Below the pieces are notes generated by a model, which saw only the letters and a program-made list of their open reading frames with translations, searched no databases and was not told the DNA's origin. Of a DNA stretch of 64,000 bases, positions 20,058-29,228 are shown in pieces. The translations under genes and the position numbers were made by a program. This DNA comes from Deinococcus detaillensis (lineage in GTDB: Bacteria > Deinococcota > Deinococci > Deinococcales > Deinococcaceae): the NCBI RefSeq assembly GCF_007280555.1, contig NZ_VKDB01000003.1, forward strand, positions 62,001 through 126,000, read 5' to 3'. The number at the start of each line of letters is the position of its first letter. Position 1 is the first letter of the stretch.

Positions 20058-21278
20058 TTACGGCTGCTCGTCCGCCGTGATGGTGCGCGGCCCCAGCTTG
20101 AGGCTTAAGTCAGGAATCGCTTTGCCGTCGCGCACCACGCTGAGCTTGATGGTGTCGCCGACTTTGCGTGCCCGCACGGCGCTGAGCAGCTCATCAAAGT
20201 TGCGAATCCGCACCCCGTTGATGGCGGTGATCACGTCGCCGCTGAGCTTAGTCGGCGTGCCGTATTCGTCGCTGGTCAGCGGCTTGATCGGCTTGAGACC
20301 GATTTGCTCGGCGGGGCTGCCCTTGGTCACCGACGTGAATATCGCTCCCGGCAATTTGCCCAGTCCCAGCGGCTCAAAATACTCGTCGGCAATATCGCCA
20401 AATGAAAGGAGACCAATCACCGGCGCGTCCACTTTGACGCCGCTCCGCAGTTCGCTCAGCAGCGGGCTGGCTTTGGTCACCGGCACCGCGTAAGACGACT
20501 GGGTGACAATCCCAAACGGCGTGGCGCGGGCGCTGATGTAACTGACGATGCCCATCACTTCGCCCTGAGCGTTCAAAATCGGCCCGCCGCTGTCACCCGG
20601 CACCAGTGGGGCGGTCAGTTCAAGCGTGCCGGAAGGAAAACTGGCGCGGCTGGCGGCCACGTCAAGCGCGGTGAGCCGACCCGTTTTGGACACCAGAAAC
20701 TCGCCGCCCCCGTTGCCAATTGCCAGCGCACTCTGGCCAACTTTGGGCATGTCGGCGGCGATCGGCAACACCGCGAGCGTGCGGCCCGCCGGAACGTTGA
20801 TTTTGAGCAGGGCCACGTCGTGTGCGTCGTCGTAAGCAAGTACCGTCGCCGGGTAACGGGTTTTGTCGGCAGTCACCGCCACCAGATTCTTGGCTCCGAA
20901 CACTACGTGGTAAGCCGTCAGCGCCAGCGTGCCGTTTTTGCCCGACTCGATCACAAAGCCGCTGCCCAGCCCGTCGGGTTCGCCGTCGGGGGCCACGCAA
21001 CTGCCTTTGACCGGGCACTGCTCTAAGCGCAGGCTGCCGGGGCGCGACTTGGTGAAGATGCTCCTCAGGCTCTTGGCCTCGCCAGCACTTAGCGGCTTGG
21101 GCGCGAGCGGTGAATTTTGCAAGAGGCCACTGCTCCCACCAGAGATGCCCGCCGGAGGGTTTGGCAAGGTGGGCATGGCGCTTTGGGCGGCGGCAATGCC
21201 GACTGCTCCCAAACTGAGGCCGAGAAGCAAGGCGGCGAGGTGGCGGGCCGGGCGCGGGCGAGATTTTGAGGGCAACAT
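20058..21278 (-). CDS. Exported trypsin-like serine protease with PDZ domain (HtrA type)
   Basis: A 406-aa product with an N-terminal signal peptide (about 1-32), a Pro/Gly linker, and a protease domain at about 75-270. The triad is complete: His in ALTAYHVVFG, Asp in DDAHDVALLKI, Ser in VPGDSGGPIL. A PDZ domain follows (about 285-390), ending in AINGVRIRNFDELLSAVRAR. It probably degrades or refolds misfolded proteins in the periplasm. Cys pair VKGSCV/LEQCPV near the domain start may form a disulphide. A second HtrA-like protease is at 45679. No operon partner: it converges on the DUF421 gene. Confidence 0.9.
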   Translation of the reverse strand: MLPSKSRPRPARHLAALLLGLSLGAVGIAAAQSAMPTLPNPPAGISGGSSGLLQNSPLAPKPLSAGEAKSLRSIFTKSRPGSLRLEQCPVKGSCVAPDGEPDGLGSGFVIESGKNGTLALTAYHVVFGAKNLVAVTADKTRYPATVLAYDDAHDVALLKINVPAGRTLAVLPIAADMPKVGQSALAIGNGGGEFLVSKTGRLTALDVAASRASFPSGTLELTAPLVPGDSGGPILNAQGEVMGIVSYISARATPFGIVTQSSYAVPVTKASPLLSELRSGVKVDAPVIGLLSFGDIADEYFEPLGLGKLPGAIFTSVTKGSPAEQIGLKPIKPLTSDEYGTPTKLSGDVITAINGVRIRNFDELLSAVRARKVGDTIKLSVVRDGKAIPDLSLKLGPRTITADEQP

Positions 21279-21393
21279 GCTCTACTCTGCACCGTCTGGC
21301 GGTGAGAAATCGGCGCAAGTCTGACATTGCGGCCGGGACGCCTCTCAACTTGGGGTGCTGGCTGACTCTTTCCGGCGCAGCGCTGTTTTGGCC

Positions 21394-21399
21394 TACTCT
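21394..21399 (+). promoter_or_regulatory. -10 element of the GGCT-fold gene
   Basis: TACTCT, 7 nt before the ATG at 21407. Confidence 0.55.
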
Positions 21400-21406
21400 A
21401 GAGGCC

Positions 21407-21898
21407 ATGAATGAACCTTCTGCGCCCGCTTTGCCTCAGACCGCCACCGACCTGACCAGCGTATTTGTCTACGGCACCCTGATGCCCGGCGAGCGCTGGG
21501 AAGAAGTGGCCCGGCGCGGCGGCAGTTACCACGCCGAACCCGCTCAGCTCAGCGGCGTGGTGTTGGCTGACCTGCGGCCCGAAGGCTATCCGGCGCTGTT
21601 TGCGGACGAAGGAGCCAGCGTTCCGGTATCGGGCTGGCTGTATACCTACGACGCCCAGAGCTGGGTGAGTGTCCTGCCTTTTCTGGATGATCTAGAAGGG
21701 CTGCACCTCACGCCGCCGCTCTATCACCGCGTTCAAGTCACCGCTCAGACCCAGCAGGGGCCGCACCAAACTTGGGTGTATTTGTATGCCCGCCCTGCCC
21801 GCAGGGACGCCGCCGGCTTTTTCCCCGTCGCCTCGGGCCGCTGGTCGGATGTACCGGAGCGCCACTCCGAAGGGCCGCGCCAGACTTGGGAGGAGTAG
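21407..21898 (+). CDS. Gamma-glutamylcyclotransferase-fold (AIG2/GGCT-like) protein
   Basis: A 163-aa product with the family entry VFVYGTLMPGERW, the substrate-pocket stretch GYPALFADEG, and the glutamate-containing LPFLDDLEGL, where the catalytic acid of GGCT enzymes lies. Members release 5-oxoproline from gamma-glutamyl amines or related compounds; this substrate is unknown. The ATG at 21407 follows the -10 element; the frame is open to 21266 but overlaps the divergent protease. Confidence 0.85.
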   Translation: MNEPSAPALPQTATDLTSVFVYGTLMPGERWEEVARRGGSYHAEPAQLSGVVLADLRPEGYPALFADEGASVPVSGWLYTYDAQSWVSVLPFLDDLEGLHLTPPLYHRVQVTAQTQQGPHQTWVYLYARPARRDAAGFFPVASGRWSDVPERHSEGPRQTWEE

Positions 21899-21972
21899 GG
21901 GAAAGTGGTCTGCTGAAACGAAGAGCTGCGCCGAGCGGCTCACAAAACCGAGTCTTGCTGGCGCGTTGACTC

Positions 21973-22014
21973 AAAAAAAGGGAAAGAGCGTGTAGGCCGC
22001 GCTCTTCCCCTTTT
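21973..22014. terminator. Bidirectional terminator between the GGCT-fold gene and the RHH gene
   Basis: GGGAAAGAGCG and CGCTCTTCCCC pair around a short loop, with A7 on the left and T4 on the right, so both convergent genes can use it. Confidence 0.8.
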
Positions 22015-22028
22015 AATTTCTGAGATTC

Positions 22029-22223
22029 TCAGTTCTCAGTTCCGCTTTGCCTTTCCTCACCTTCGGGCGACTCCTTTTCCTTGCTCCGGCCCGCTTTCTT
22101 GACACTCTGTACCAGCAGGTATTCAATTTGGGCGTTGACACTCCGCAGGTCGTCGGTGGCCCAGCGCTCCAGCGCGGCGTAAAGATCGGGGCTGATTCTC
22201 AGGGCAAAATGCTTGCGGGTCAT
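22029..22223 (-). CDS. Small ribbon-helix-helix (Arc-like) protein
   Basis: A 64-aa product reading [19 protein letters not shown], then [18 protein letters not shown], the strand-helix-helix of Arc-type DNA-binding proteins, followed by a charged tail rich in Glu, Lys and Ser. It begins 17 nt after the SPFH gene and is likely co-transcribed. Arc-like genes are commonly found after SPFH/band-7 genes; whether it binds DNA in this case is inferred. It could autoregulate the pair. Confidence 0.75.
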   Translation of the reverse strand: MTRKHFALRISPDLYAALERWATDDLRSVNAQIEYLLVQSVKKAGRSKEKESPEGEERQSGTEN

Positions 22224-22240
22224 GCTCGGCGGGCCACTGC

Positions 22241-23158
22241 TTAGTAGAGGCTTCCGGCGTTGACCACCGGCTGCGTGCCGCGCTCACTGGTCAGCACCAC
22301 CAGCAAGTTGCTGACCATCTGGGCCTTGCGCTCCTCGTCGAGCTGCACGATGTTTTGCTCGGAGAGCTGCTTGAGGGCCATCTCGACCATGCCCACCGCG
22401 CCGGCCACGATTTGAGAGCGGGCGGCGATGATGGCGCTGGCCTGCTGGCGCTGCAACATCGCTCCGGCAATTTCCGGCGAGTAAGCCAGGTGCGACAGGC
22501 GGGCTTCCAAGACTTCCACTCCGGCGTGGCGCAAGCGGGTGGTCAGCTCGCGGCCCAGCGCCTCGGCCACCTCGTCGGCGTTGCCGCGCAGGCTCATGCC
22601 AGTTTCTTCGTAGTTGTCGTAGGGATACTGCGAGGCGAGGTGACGCAGGGCGGTTTCGGCCTGAATCTCCACGAAGCCCACGTAATCTTCCACGTCAAAC
22701 AGCGCCCGCGCCGTGTCCACCACCCGCCAGACGATCACGGCGGCGATTTCAATCGGATTGCCCATCAAGTCGTTGACCTTGAGGCGCTCGGAATTGAAAT
22801 TGCGAATCCGCAGCGATACCCGCTTGCGAACCGTGAAGGGATTGGTCCAGTAAAAGCCGTTGCGCCGCTCGGTACCGACGTAGCGGCCGAACAGGGTCAG
22901 CACGCTGGCCTGATTGGGCTGCACGATAAAAAAGCCGATCAAGCCGAAAAAGGCCAGCGCCGCCAGCACGAAGCCCAGCAGCGAAAGCGCCCCGCCGCCA
23001 AATAGCAGTGTGCCCAGCGCTGCCGCGACCACCACCAGCCACAGCAGCACGGCGGGCACTCCCGGCAAGCCGAAGGCGCGGCGCTCCACGCTGGCCACGC
23101 CACTGTCCGGCGACACGCCCCGGCCTGAAGTCTGCGGTACTTTGTCCATTTCGCTCAT
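22241..23158 (-). CDS. SPFH/band 7 (stomatin-like) membrane protein
   Basis: A 305-aa product with two adjacent hydrophobic segments (about 32-82), then the SPFH domain from [21 protein letters not shown] through [20 protein letters not shown] and [22 protein letters not shown]-terminal helical region (about 235-290) is rich in Ala, Gln and Glu. Such proteins form ring or cage assemblies in membranes and organise micro-domains or protect membrane proteases. GGAGCTGATGAG before the ATG provides a Shine-Dalgarno. First gene of a pair with the RHH gene. Confidence 0.9.
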   Translation of the reverse strand: MSEMDKVPQTSGRGVSPDSGVASVERRAFGLPGVPAVLLWLVVVAAALGTLLFGGGALSLLGFVLAALAFFGLIGFFIVQPNQASVLTLFGRYVGTERRNGFYWTNPFTVRKRVSLRIRNFNSERLKVNDLMGNPIEIAAVIVWRVVDTARALFDVEDYVGFVEIQAETALRHLASQYPYDNYEETGMSLRGNADEVAEALGRELTTRLRHAGVEVLEARLSHLAYSPEIAGAMLQRQQASAIIAARSQIVAGAVGMVEMALKQLSEQNIVQLDEERKAQMVSNLLVVLTSERGTQPVVNAGSLY

Positions 23159-23229
23159 CTCATCAGCTCCTTTTGACGGCCCACTCTGGTTGGTTTATCC
23201 ATAAGCGTCCTATCAAATCTACATTGAAA

Positions 23230-23243
23230 TGATATCACATGTG
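23230..23243. promoter_or_regulatory. Two overlapping palindromes upstream of the SPFH gene
   Basis: TGATATCA (23230-23237) overlaps CACATGTG (23236-23243), in an AT-rich stretch 72-85 nt before the SPFH start. It could be an operator for the RHH protein; this is inference only. Confidence 0.35.
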
Positions 23244-23318
23244 TCGGAATTACGATAGAGCAGAGACAGCGAAAAGGGAAGAGAGCATCTCGGCTCCCTC
23301 CCCATACGCTAAATTCGT

Positions 23319-23735
23319 TTACAGCGTCGGCGTGCTGATACCTTCCAGCGCATTCTGGTCGGCGTTTCCAGTGGTGCGGTTGCTCAGGTCGCTGAGGCTG
23401 ACGATGCCCACGATATGGCCGTTCTCAGTGACGGGCAGGCGGCGAATTTGGCGCTCGCCCATTTGTGCGGCGGCGTCGGCGATCTCGGTTTCGACGTCGA
23501 GGCTAAAGGGGTCGGCGGTGGCGTGGTCAACTGCTAGGCTGCCTGCGTCGCGGCCAAACGCCACCGCCCGCACCACGATGTCGCGGTCGGTCAAGATGCC
23601 GACCAGCTTGTCGCCGTCCATAAACAGCACGTTGCCGATGTCGTTGTCGGCCATCAGCGCAGCGACTTCTTTGAGGCTGGCGTCTTTGCTGGCGGTCACC
23701 AAATCACGGGTCATGATGGTTCTTAAAGGGGCCAT
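23319..23735 (-). CDS. Two-CBS-domain protein
   Basis: A 138-aa product consisting of two CBS motifs: residues about 5-60 (TIMTRDLVTASKDASLKEVAALM, DGDKLVGILTDRDIV) and about 70-125 (DVETEIADAAAQMGERQIRRLPV, GHIVGIVSLSDLS). CBS pairs bind AMP, ATP or other adenosyl ligands and usually regulate a partner. No enzyme domain is attached. The start at 23735 follows TACATT; the frame extends 14 codons further without support. Confidence 0.9.
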   Translation of the reverse strand: MAPLRTIMTRDLVTASKDASLKEVAALMADNDIGNVLFMDGDKLVGILTDRDIVVRAVAFGRDAGSLAVDHATADPFSLDVETEIADAAAQMGERQIRRLPVTENGHIVGIVSLSDLSNRTTGNADQNALEGISTPTL

Positions 23736-23741
23736 GACCCC

Positions 23742-23747
23742 AATGTA
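23742..23747 (-). promoter_or_regulatory. -10 element of the CBS gene
   Basis: TACATT on the minus strand, 6 nt before the ATG at 23735. Confidence 0.55.
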
Positions 23748-23819
23748 AGGGCAGAGCAGATGGGTGAGATTGGACACAGATGAAGAAGGGTACGGGGAGA
23801 AGGCTGCTCGTCTGCATGG

Positions 23820-25217
23820 TCAATCGGTACTCTGCGCCGAATTCTGCGCCGCCGCCTCGCCCGCCGCCGGCACCTTCCTGAGCGTCTGCGCCAAGACCCA
23901 GGCCACTATCACCAGCACCAGCGCCAGCACGAAGGCCCGCTGAAGCCCGCTGGCCAGCGCCCCGCCGCCCGATGAGATGGCCGCCTCGCCGATGAGTGTG
24001 CCCATCAGGGCCGTGCCCACTGCGCCGCCCATTTGCCGTGAAAATAAGATGGCGCTGGTGACTGCGCCCAGATCGGCCTTGGCGGTGGCCTGCTGCACGG
24101 CGATCAGCAGCGTGAACATGGAAAAGCCCATTCCGCTGCCCGCCACAAAGCCGACCGCGCTGATCGCCCACAGCGGCGCGTGGGCCAGAACCGCAAACAG
24201 CACGAAGGCCACCACCAGAATGTTAAAGCCCCACAAGGTCAACCGGGTGGTGCCCAGCCGGCCGATGAGGCGGGCCGCCAGAATACTGGTGCCGGTCCAG
24301 CCCAGCAGCATCGGCGTCAAAATCACTCCGGCGGCGGTGGCTCCCTGCCCGCTGACTCCCTGAGCGAACAGCGGCAGATAAGCGATGGTGCCGAAATAAG
24401 CCGCTCCTGCCAGCAAATTGCCCAGCACCCCGACACGTGGCAAGACGGCCTTCAGGTTTTTCATCGGCAGAAGGGGAGAGGGGTGGCGCGATTCGACCCA
24501 CAGCGCTCCGGCCAGCACGCCTACGCTGAGCAGCGCCAGCCACCACAGCTTAAATTCCAGTCCCCAGATCAGCAGGCCGCTGCCGAGCGTAAACAGCAGC
24601 GCCCCCAGCCAATCAATCTGGGTGCGGCCTTCGCGGACGGGGCGGGTACTCGGCAAGTAGCGCAGCGCCAGCAGCACCGCCGGAATGCCGAACGGCAAGT
24701 TGAGGTAAAACACCCAGCGCCAAGAAGCGTGATCCACAATCAGACCGCCGATCAGCGGCCCGACGAGTCCGGCGATGCCCCACACCCCACTGAAAAAGCC
24801 CTGCACGCGGGCCCGCTGCTCAAGCGTGAACATCTCGCCCACCAAGGTAAAGGTCAGGGTCTGCACCGATCCCGCGCCGATGCCTTGCAGCGCTCTGGCG
24901 GCGATGAGCGCGGTCATGCTGCCGGCCACGCCGCAGAGCATACTGCCCAGCAGGAAAATCAGGATGCCCGCCAAGTACAGCCGCTTGCGCCCCAGCAGGT
25001 CGCTGGCGCGGCCCCACAGCGGGCTGGTGATGGTGCTGGTCAGCAGGTACACCGCAAACGGCAGGGCGTAGAGGTGCTGGCCGCCGAGTTCGCGGATCAC
25101 GGTGGGCATGGCGGTGGCGATTACGCTGCTCTCCAGCGCGGCCAAAGTGATACCCAAGAGGAGGCCCGCAACGGCGAGCGTGCGGGCGCGGTCTGGTGCG
25201 GGGGCGGAAGCGGTCAT
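23820..25217 (-). CDS. MFS transporter, DHA2 (EmrB/QacA-like) drug:proton antiporter
   Basis: A 465-aa protein with about 14 hydrophobic helices. Motif A reads [19 protein letters not shown], and the antiporter motif C region has [36 protein letters not shown] at helix 1 is typical of the DHA2 group. It likely exports hydrophobic toxins or drugs with proton counter-flow; the substrate is unknown. The start at 25217 has TATGCT 8 nt upstream. No regulator gene lies adjacent. Confidence 0.9.
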   Translation of the reverse strand: MTASAPAPDRARTLAVAGLLLGITLAALESSVIATAMPTVIRELGGQHLYALPFAVYLLTSTITSPLWGRASDLLGRKRLYLAGILIFLLGSMLCGVAGSMTALIAARALQGIGAGSVQTLTFTLVGEMFTLEQRARVQGFFSGVWGIAGLVGPLIGGLIVDHASWRWVFYLNLPFGIPAVLLALRYLPSTRPVREGRTQIDWLGALLFTLGSGLLIWGLEFKLWWLALLSVGVLAGALWVESRHPSPLLPMKNLKAVLPRVGVLGNLLAGAAYFGTIAYLPLFAQGVSGQGATAAGVILTPMLLGWTGTSILAARLIGRLGTTRLTLWGFNILVVAFVLFAVLAHAPLWAISAVGFVAGSGMGFSMFTLLIAVQQATAKADLGAVTSAILFSRQMGGAVGTALMGTLIGEAAISSGGGALASGLQRAFVLALVLVIVAWVLAQTLRKVPAAGEAAAQNSAQSTD

Positions 25218-25225
25218 GTGCGCAA

Positions 25226-25231
25226 AGCATA
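25226..25231 (-). promoter_or_regulatory. -10 element of the MFS gene
   Basis: TATGCT on the minus strand, 8 nt before the ATG at 25217. Confidence 0.55.
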
Positions 25232-25323
25232 GGCCGCGCTGAGAAGCCAGAATGAAAGCTGGCGCGGGGAGCAGGCTGCGGGTGCTTGCCTTTCTCTTAA
25301 GCGTTGACCGAGTGACCGGCACC

Positions 25324-25362
25324 AAAAAAGCGCTGGCCCCCTTTGAGTGGGAAGCCGGCGCT
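25324..25362 (-). terminator. Terminator after the HhH gene
   Basis: On the minus strand: AGCGCCGGC, a loop, GGCCAGCGCT, then T6. Confidence 0.8.
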
Positions 25363-25381
25363 CAGCTGAGAGTAAAGCGGG

Positions 25382-25732
25382 TTAGAAGCTCAGCATCGCT
25401 TCCATTTTCTTGACATTCTTCGGGCCGATGCCCTTGACCTTTTTGACCAGTTCGGCCACGTTCTTGTAAGGGCGGTTCTTGATGATCTCGGCGGCGATCT
25501 TGGCGCTCACACCAGGAATCTTTACCAGGTCGGCGCTGGTGGCGGTGTTGACGTTGACCATCATGCCTTTCATGGTGCCGGGCATGGCGGTCTTGGTGGT
25601 GGCCGCAGGCATGGTGGTAGCAGGCATAGTGGTGGCGGACTTAGCAGCGGGGGTGGTCGTCGTTTGGGCAAAAGCAGATGCGGGGGCCAGCAGCAAAGCG
25701 GCGGCCAGCACGGTCAAAATAGGTTTACGCAT
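25382..25732 (-). CDS. Exported ComEA-like helix-hairpin-helix protein
   Basis: A 116-aa product. Residues 1-22 are a signal peptide ending SAFA. Residues 23-58 are a low-complexity Thr/Met/Ala/Pro linker (repeats like TTMPAT). Residues 59-116 are two HhH motifs: NVNTATSADLVKIPGVSAKI, then YKNVAELVKKVKGIGPKNV. In ComEA this fold binds incoming DNA outside the inner membrane during transformation. No transmembrane anchor remains if the signal is cleaved, so it may be free in the periplasm. GGAGGA lies 8 nt before the ATG. No other com gene is in the window. Confidence 0.85.
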   Translation of the reverse strand: MRKPILTVLAAALLLAPASAFAQTTTTPAAKSATTMPATTMPAATTKTAMPGTMKGMMVNVNTATSADLVKIPGVSAKIAAEIIKNRPYKNVAELVKKVKGIGPKNVKKMEAMLSF

Positions 25733-25801
25733 GGGTGGTTCCTCCGAAAAGCAGCATGGAGCGGGCGGCTCAGTGGCAGATGAAATGAATAGAGCGTCAG
25801 T

Positions 25802-28800
25802 TCAGTCTCCTGCGGCGACTACGCTGGCTTTGCGCTCCAGCTTGCCCCAGCCGCGCTGCTGTCCGGCGGCGGCGCTCAGCACGGCGCGGATGGCCACATA
25901 CGACATCAGTTGGCGGTAAATGATGCGCTGCGGAATCAGCAGCGGCAGCAAGCGCCAATTTTCTTCCGGTTCCAGCGCGAAGGCCAGCGCGGCGGCCAGC
26001 ACGTCGATCAGTACGAACAGCAGGTAAAAGGCCAGCGCCGGGCCGGTCAGTGAAAAGCCGCCGTCGGGGTGGTAATGCAGTTGCAGCAGCGCCCAGATCA
26101 GCGAGGCCGCGAAGCTCACGTCCAGCAGCGCTCCCACCAGCGGAAAGAACACCTGAAACAGCATCACGTTGGGCAAGGTAAACAGCCCTAGACCGCGTGA
26201 CGGGCTGCGTGAGTGCGCCGCGCCGCTTTTCCATACTCCGCGCTGCTTCCAGGTGGCCTGCAAGGTGCCGAACATCCAGCGGTCGCGTTGGCGCAAGAAG
26301 CCTTGCAGCGTGTCGGGGGCTTCGGTGCGGGCCACTGCGCCCAGCTCGTAAGTGACTTTGTAACCGGCCCTGAGCGCCCGCATGGTCAGGTCGGCGTCTT
26401 CGGCGAGGGTGTCGTGGTCGAAGCTGCCCAGCGAGAGCAGCACCTCGCGCCGCCACGCCCCGATGGCCCCCGGCACCACGCTGATGGCGTTGAGTTGGGC
26501 CAGGGCGCGGCGCTCCAGATTTTGCGCGGTGATGTATTCCAGCGCTTGCCAGCGGGTCAGCAGATTGACGCGGTTACCGACCTTGGCGTTTCCGGCCACC
26601 GCCGCCACAGCTGGGTCGGCGAAGTGGCGGGCCAGCAGCCGGGCGGCTTCTTTGTTGATCTGGGTGTCGGCGTCGAGCAGCAGCACCACCTCGGTATCCA
26701 CCCGCGCAATGGCGTAGTTGAGCGCCCGAGCCTTGCCGCCGTTGGTAATGCGCCTGAGGGTCACGCGGGGATGCTGGCCGTAGACCGCTTGGGCCGCTTC
26801 AAAGGTGCCGTCGGTGGAGCCGTCGTCCACCATGTAAATCTGTAAATTCGGCAAGTCGGAGGCCAGTAGCGAGGCAATGCTGGCGTTGATGACTTTGGCT
26901 TCGTTGTAAGCCGGAACGATGACGGTCACGCTGGGAAGGGGAGCGTCTGAGTCAGGAGTAGCCGTTCGTTTGCTCCAAGCTTCGCGCAGGGCTAGGCCCG
27001 CGATCAGCAGCAAGCGGGCCACGCTGAGGGTAATTCCGATTTTGAACAGCCAACTGAGCATCAGGCCTGCCCAGCCCAGCGCTTCAAAGTTCAGGCCCAT
27101 TAAGCGGGCGGTCAGGCGCTCGGCGGAGCTGATCGGCGGATTGACCTGAGCCGTGGTCAGCCCCGCCAGCGCCGAGACGGTGGTAAAGCTGTAGCCGCGT
27201 GCCCGCAGCCCGGCGATGATTCGCGGCAGCGCCTGTACGGTCTGCTCACGGTTGCCGCCCGCGTCGTGCAGCAGCACCACGTTGCCGTTTTGGGCCTGTG
27301 CCAGCACATTTTTGACGATGTTGGCCACGCCGGGTTTTTCCCAGTCGCCCGGATCGATTTGCATTCCCACGGTGTAGTACCCGAGCTGGCTGGCCCGCGC
27401 CACCAATGCGGCTTCGTCGGGGGTTTCAGGTTCCACGTCCTCGGCAAACGGCGGCCTGAACAGCAGCGTCCGGATGCCCACCTCGCCTTCGATGAGGCGC
27501 TGGGTGGCGTTGAGTTCGAGGTCAAACTGGCGGCGCGACACCAGCGCCAGATTCGGGTGGGTAAAGGTGTGGCTGCCGATCTCGTCGCCCTCGGCCACCA
27601 TTCGGCGCAGCAAGTCCGGCTGGGTCTGGGCATTCAGGCCGATCACAAAAAAAGTGCCGGGGACGTGCTGGCGCTTGAGGATGTCGAGAAGTTGCGGGGT
27701 ATACACCGCATCGGGGCCGTCGTCGAAAGTCAGGGCGATCTTCTTGGGATCAGCCGCTCCCCAGCGCTGAATCACGTAAGGCGAAGCAAAGTCGCTGACG
27801 CTTTCGCGGGTAATCAGTTGGCTCACCGGATCGAGGTGCAGCAGGCGCTGGCCCGCCGAGGGCGCGGCACTGACCTTCAGCAGTTCGCCCTGGCCCTCGT
27901 AGTCGATGTCGTAGCCGCTTTGCAAGGTGCTGAGCGCTGACACTGCCGCCGCGCCGCCGAGCCGGAGGGCGGGCCAGACGCTGGGGTCTTCGCTGCCCAG
28001 CCGCCACATCGCCAGCGAAGAAATGCCCAGTCCTCTGACCGCCTGCGCTTGGTCGTAAGCGCTGACTCCGTTGAGATACCAGACGTGGTGAGGGCGGCCC
28101 GTATCGTCGGCGTAGGTGTAGGTCGGATTGAGTGATCCCGCGTCGAGGTGGGGTTTGACGCCCGCGTCCTTGGCCTGGCTGAGGGCTTCTTGGAAAGTCA
28201 GTTCGCTGGCGGCTTGGTGACGGCCCGCCGCGTCTACGGCCCAGTCGTAGCCGTAACTGCCCAGCGCCACCGTCAGTTTGCTGGCCGGAATGTCTTTTAA
28301 GCGGGAGGCCACGTTGCTCCTGAGCCAGCCCTGCGAGGCGATTGGGCCAGCCTCCGACTGCTCCTCGTGTTCGTCGTAAGCCATCAAAATCACGTGGTCG
28401 GCCAGCTTGCCCAGCGCTACGTACTCGAAGGCCGGATCGTCCAGCGGAGCGTCGAGGGTGAGCTGGGCGTGAACGGCGTGAAGCTGACTGGCCAGCTCAG
28501 CGATAAAGCCGGCGTAGTTGTGCTGCGCGCTGTCCGGCAGGTTCTCGAAGTCGATGTTGAGGCCGCCGAAGTGGTTTTGGGCCACCCCTGCCATCAACTC
28601 TTGAATGAGTTGTGAGCGCTGCGCTGGGCTGGCCAGCACCTGTCCCAGCCGCGCCGAGGCCCAGTCCTGCTTGACGGGGTCGTAGTTGTTGATCAGGGCC
28701 ATCACCTTGAAGTCGGAGCGCAAACGGCGCGGTTTGGAGCGCAAATAGTCCAGCATCGCCGCGTTTTTGCTGGGCGACTCGCTCAGCAGGTGTCCGCCCG

Positions 28801-29206
28801 CGCCGAGGTGCCACCATTCCGGCACCAGCACGTCCAGCGCGGGCAAATTGCGCTTCAAGGACGAAAAGCTGTTGTCGTCCCAAGCCACGTAAAACCCGGT
28901 CACGTTGGTTGGCGTGGCCTGCGCGGTTGCTGTGGCCGCTGGCAAAGCGGCGAGTTGGTCAAAGGTCGGCTGGTTTGTGGCTGCTTTGCCGCTGCCCACG
29001 CCCATCCAAGGCCGAGTGCTGGAGAGGTGATTGGCCAGTTTGAGGCCGGGCAGTTCGGTGGGCTGCCACAGCGCCGTGACCATTCCGGCGCTGGCCAGCA
29101 GCAGCAATCCGCCGAGCGCGGCGGCGGTCCAGTGGAGCCGGCGGCGGCGCACCCCTTTTGGATCGTAGAAAACGGGCAATTGCGTTTCGGGCAGCGGCGG
29201 TGTCAT
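25802..29206 (-). CDS. Three-enzyme fusion: GH18-like / polysaccharide deacetylase / GT2 glycosyltransferase
   Basis: A 1134-aa membrane protein. A helix at about 28-47 is followed by an extracytoplasmic GH18-like domain (about 100-420) with the catalytic-type strand FGGLNIDFENL (about 217). Next comes a NodB deacetylase (about 485-680) with ALTFDDGP, GSHTFTHPN and LFRPPF. After another helix (about 715-745) comes a cytoplasmic family-2 glycosyltransferase (about 760-1000) with VTVIVPAYNE, VDDGSTDGT, LLLDADTQINK, EDADLTMRA and QRDRW, then several C-terminal helices. The QxxRW motif is that of processive polymerases such as PgaC or chitin/hyaluronan synthase. It probably makes, exports and trims or de-acetylates an HexNAc polymer. 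TAAATT lies 6 nt before the ATG. Confidence 0.9.
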   Translation of the reverse strand: MTPPLPETQLPVFYDPKGVRRRRLHWTAAALGGLLLLASAGMVTALWQPTELPGLKLANHLSSTRPWMGVGSGKAATNQPTFDQLAALPAATATAQATPTNVTGFYVAWDDNSFSSLKRNLPALDVLVPEWWHLGAGGHLLSESPSKNAAMLDYLRSKPRRLRSDFKVMALINNYDPVKQDWASARLGQVLASPAQRSQLIQELMAGVAQNHFGGLNIDFENLPDSAQHNYAGFIAELASQLHAVHAQLTLDAPLDDPAFEYVALGKLADHVILMAYDEHEEQSEAGPIASQGWLRSNVASRLKDIPASKLTVALGSYGYDWAVDAAGRHQAASELTFQEALSQAKDAGVKPHLDAGSLNPTYTYADDTGRPHHVWYLNGVSAYDQAQAVRGLGISSLAMWRLGSEDPSVWPALRLGGAAAVSALSTLQSGYDIDYEGQGELLKVSAAPSAGQRLLHLDPVSQLITRESVSDFASPYVIQRWGAADPKKIALTFDDGPDAVYTPQLLDILKRQHVPGTFFVIGLNAQTQPDLLRRMVAEGDEIGSHTFTHPNLALVSRRQFDLELNATQRLIEGEVGIRTLLFRPPFAEDVEPETPDEAALVARASQLGYYTVGMQIDPGDWEKPGVANIVKNVLAQAQNGNVVLLHDAGGNREQTVQALPRIIAGLRARGYSFTTVSALAGLTTAQVNPPISSAERLTARLMGLNFEALGWAGLMLSWLFKIGITLSVARLLLIAGLALREAWSKRTATPDSDAPLPSVTVIVPAYNEAKVINASIASLLASDLPNLQIYMVDDGSTDGTFEAAQAVYGQHPRVTLRRITNGGKARALNYAIARVDTEVVLLLDADTQINKEAARLLARHFADPAVAAVAGNAKVGNRVNLLTRWQALEYITAQNLERRALAQLNAISVVPGAIGAWRREVLLSLGSFDHDTLAEDADLTMRALRAGYKVTYELGAVARTEAPDTLQGFLRQRDRWMFGTLQATWKQRGVWKSGAAHSRSPSRGLGLFTLPNVMLFQVFFPLVGALLDVSFAASLIWALLQLHYHPDGGFSLTGPALAFYLLFVLIDVLAAALAFALEPEENWRLLPLLIPQRIIYRQLMSYVAIRAVLSAAAGQQRGWGKLERKASVVAAGD

Positions 29207-29212
29207 GTCCAG

Positions 29213-29218
29213 AATTTA
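29213..29218 (-). promoter_or_regulatory. -10 element of the GH18/deacetylase/GT2 gene
   Basis: TAAATT on the minus strand, 6 nt before the ATG at 29206, downstream of the histidine-kinase stop. The fusion can therefore be transcribed apart from the two-component genes. Confidence 0.5.
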
Positions 29219-29228
29219 TGAAAGAACA

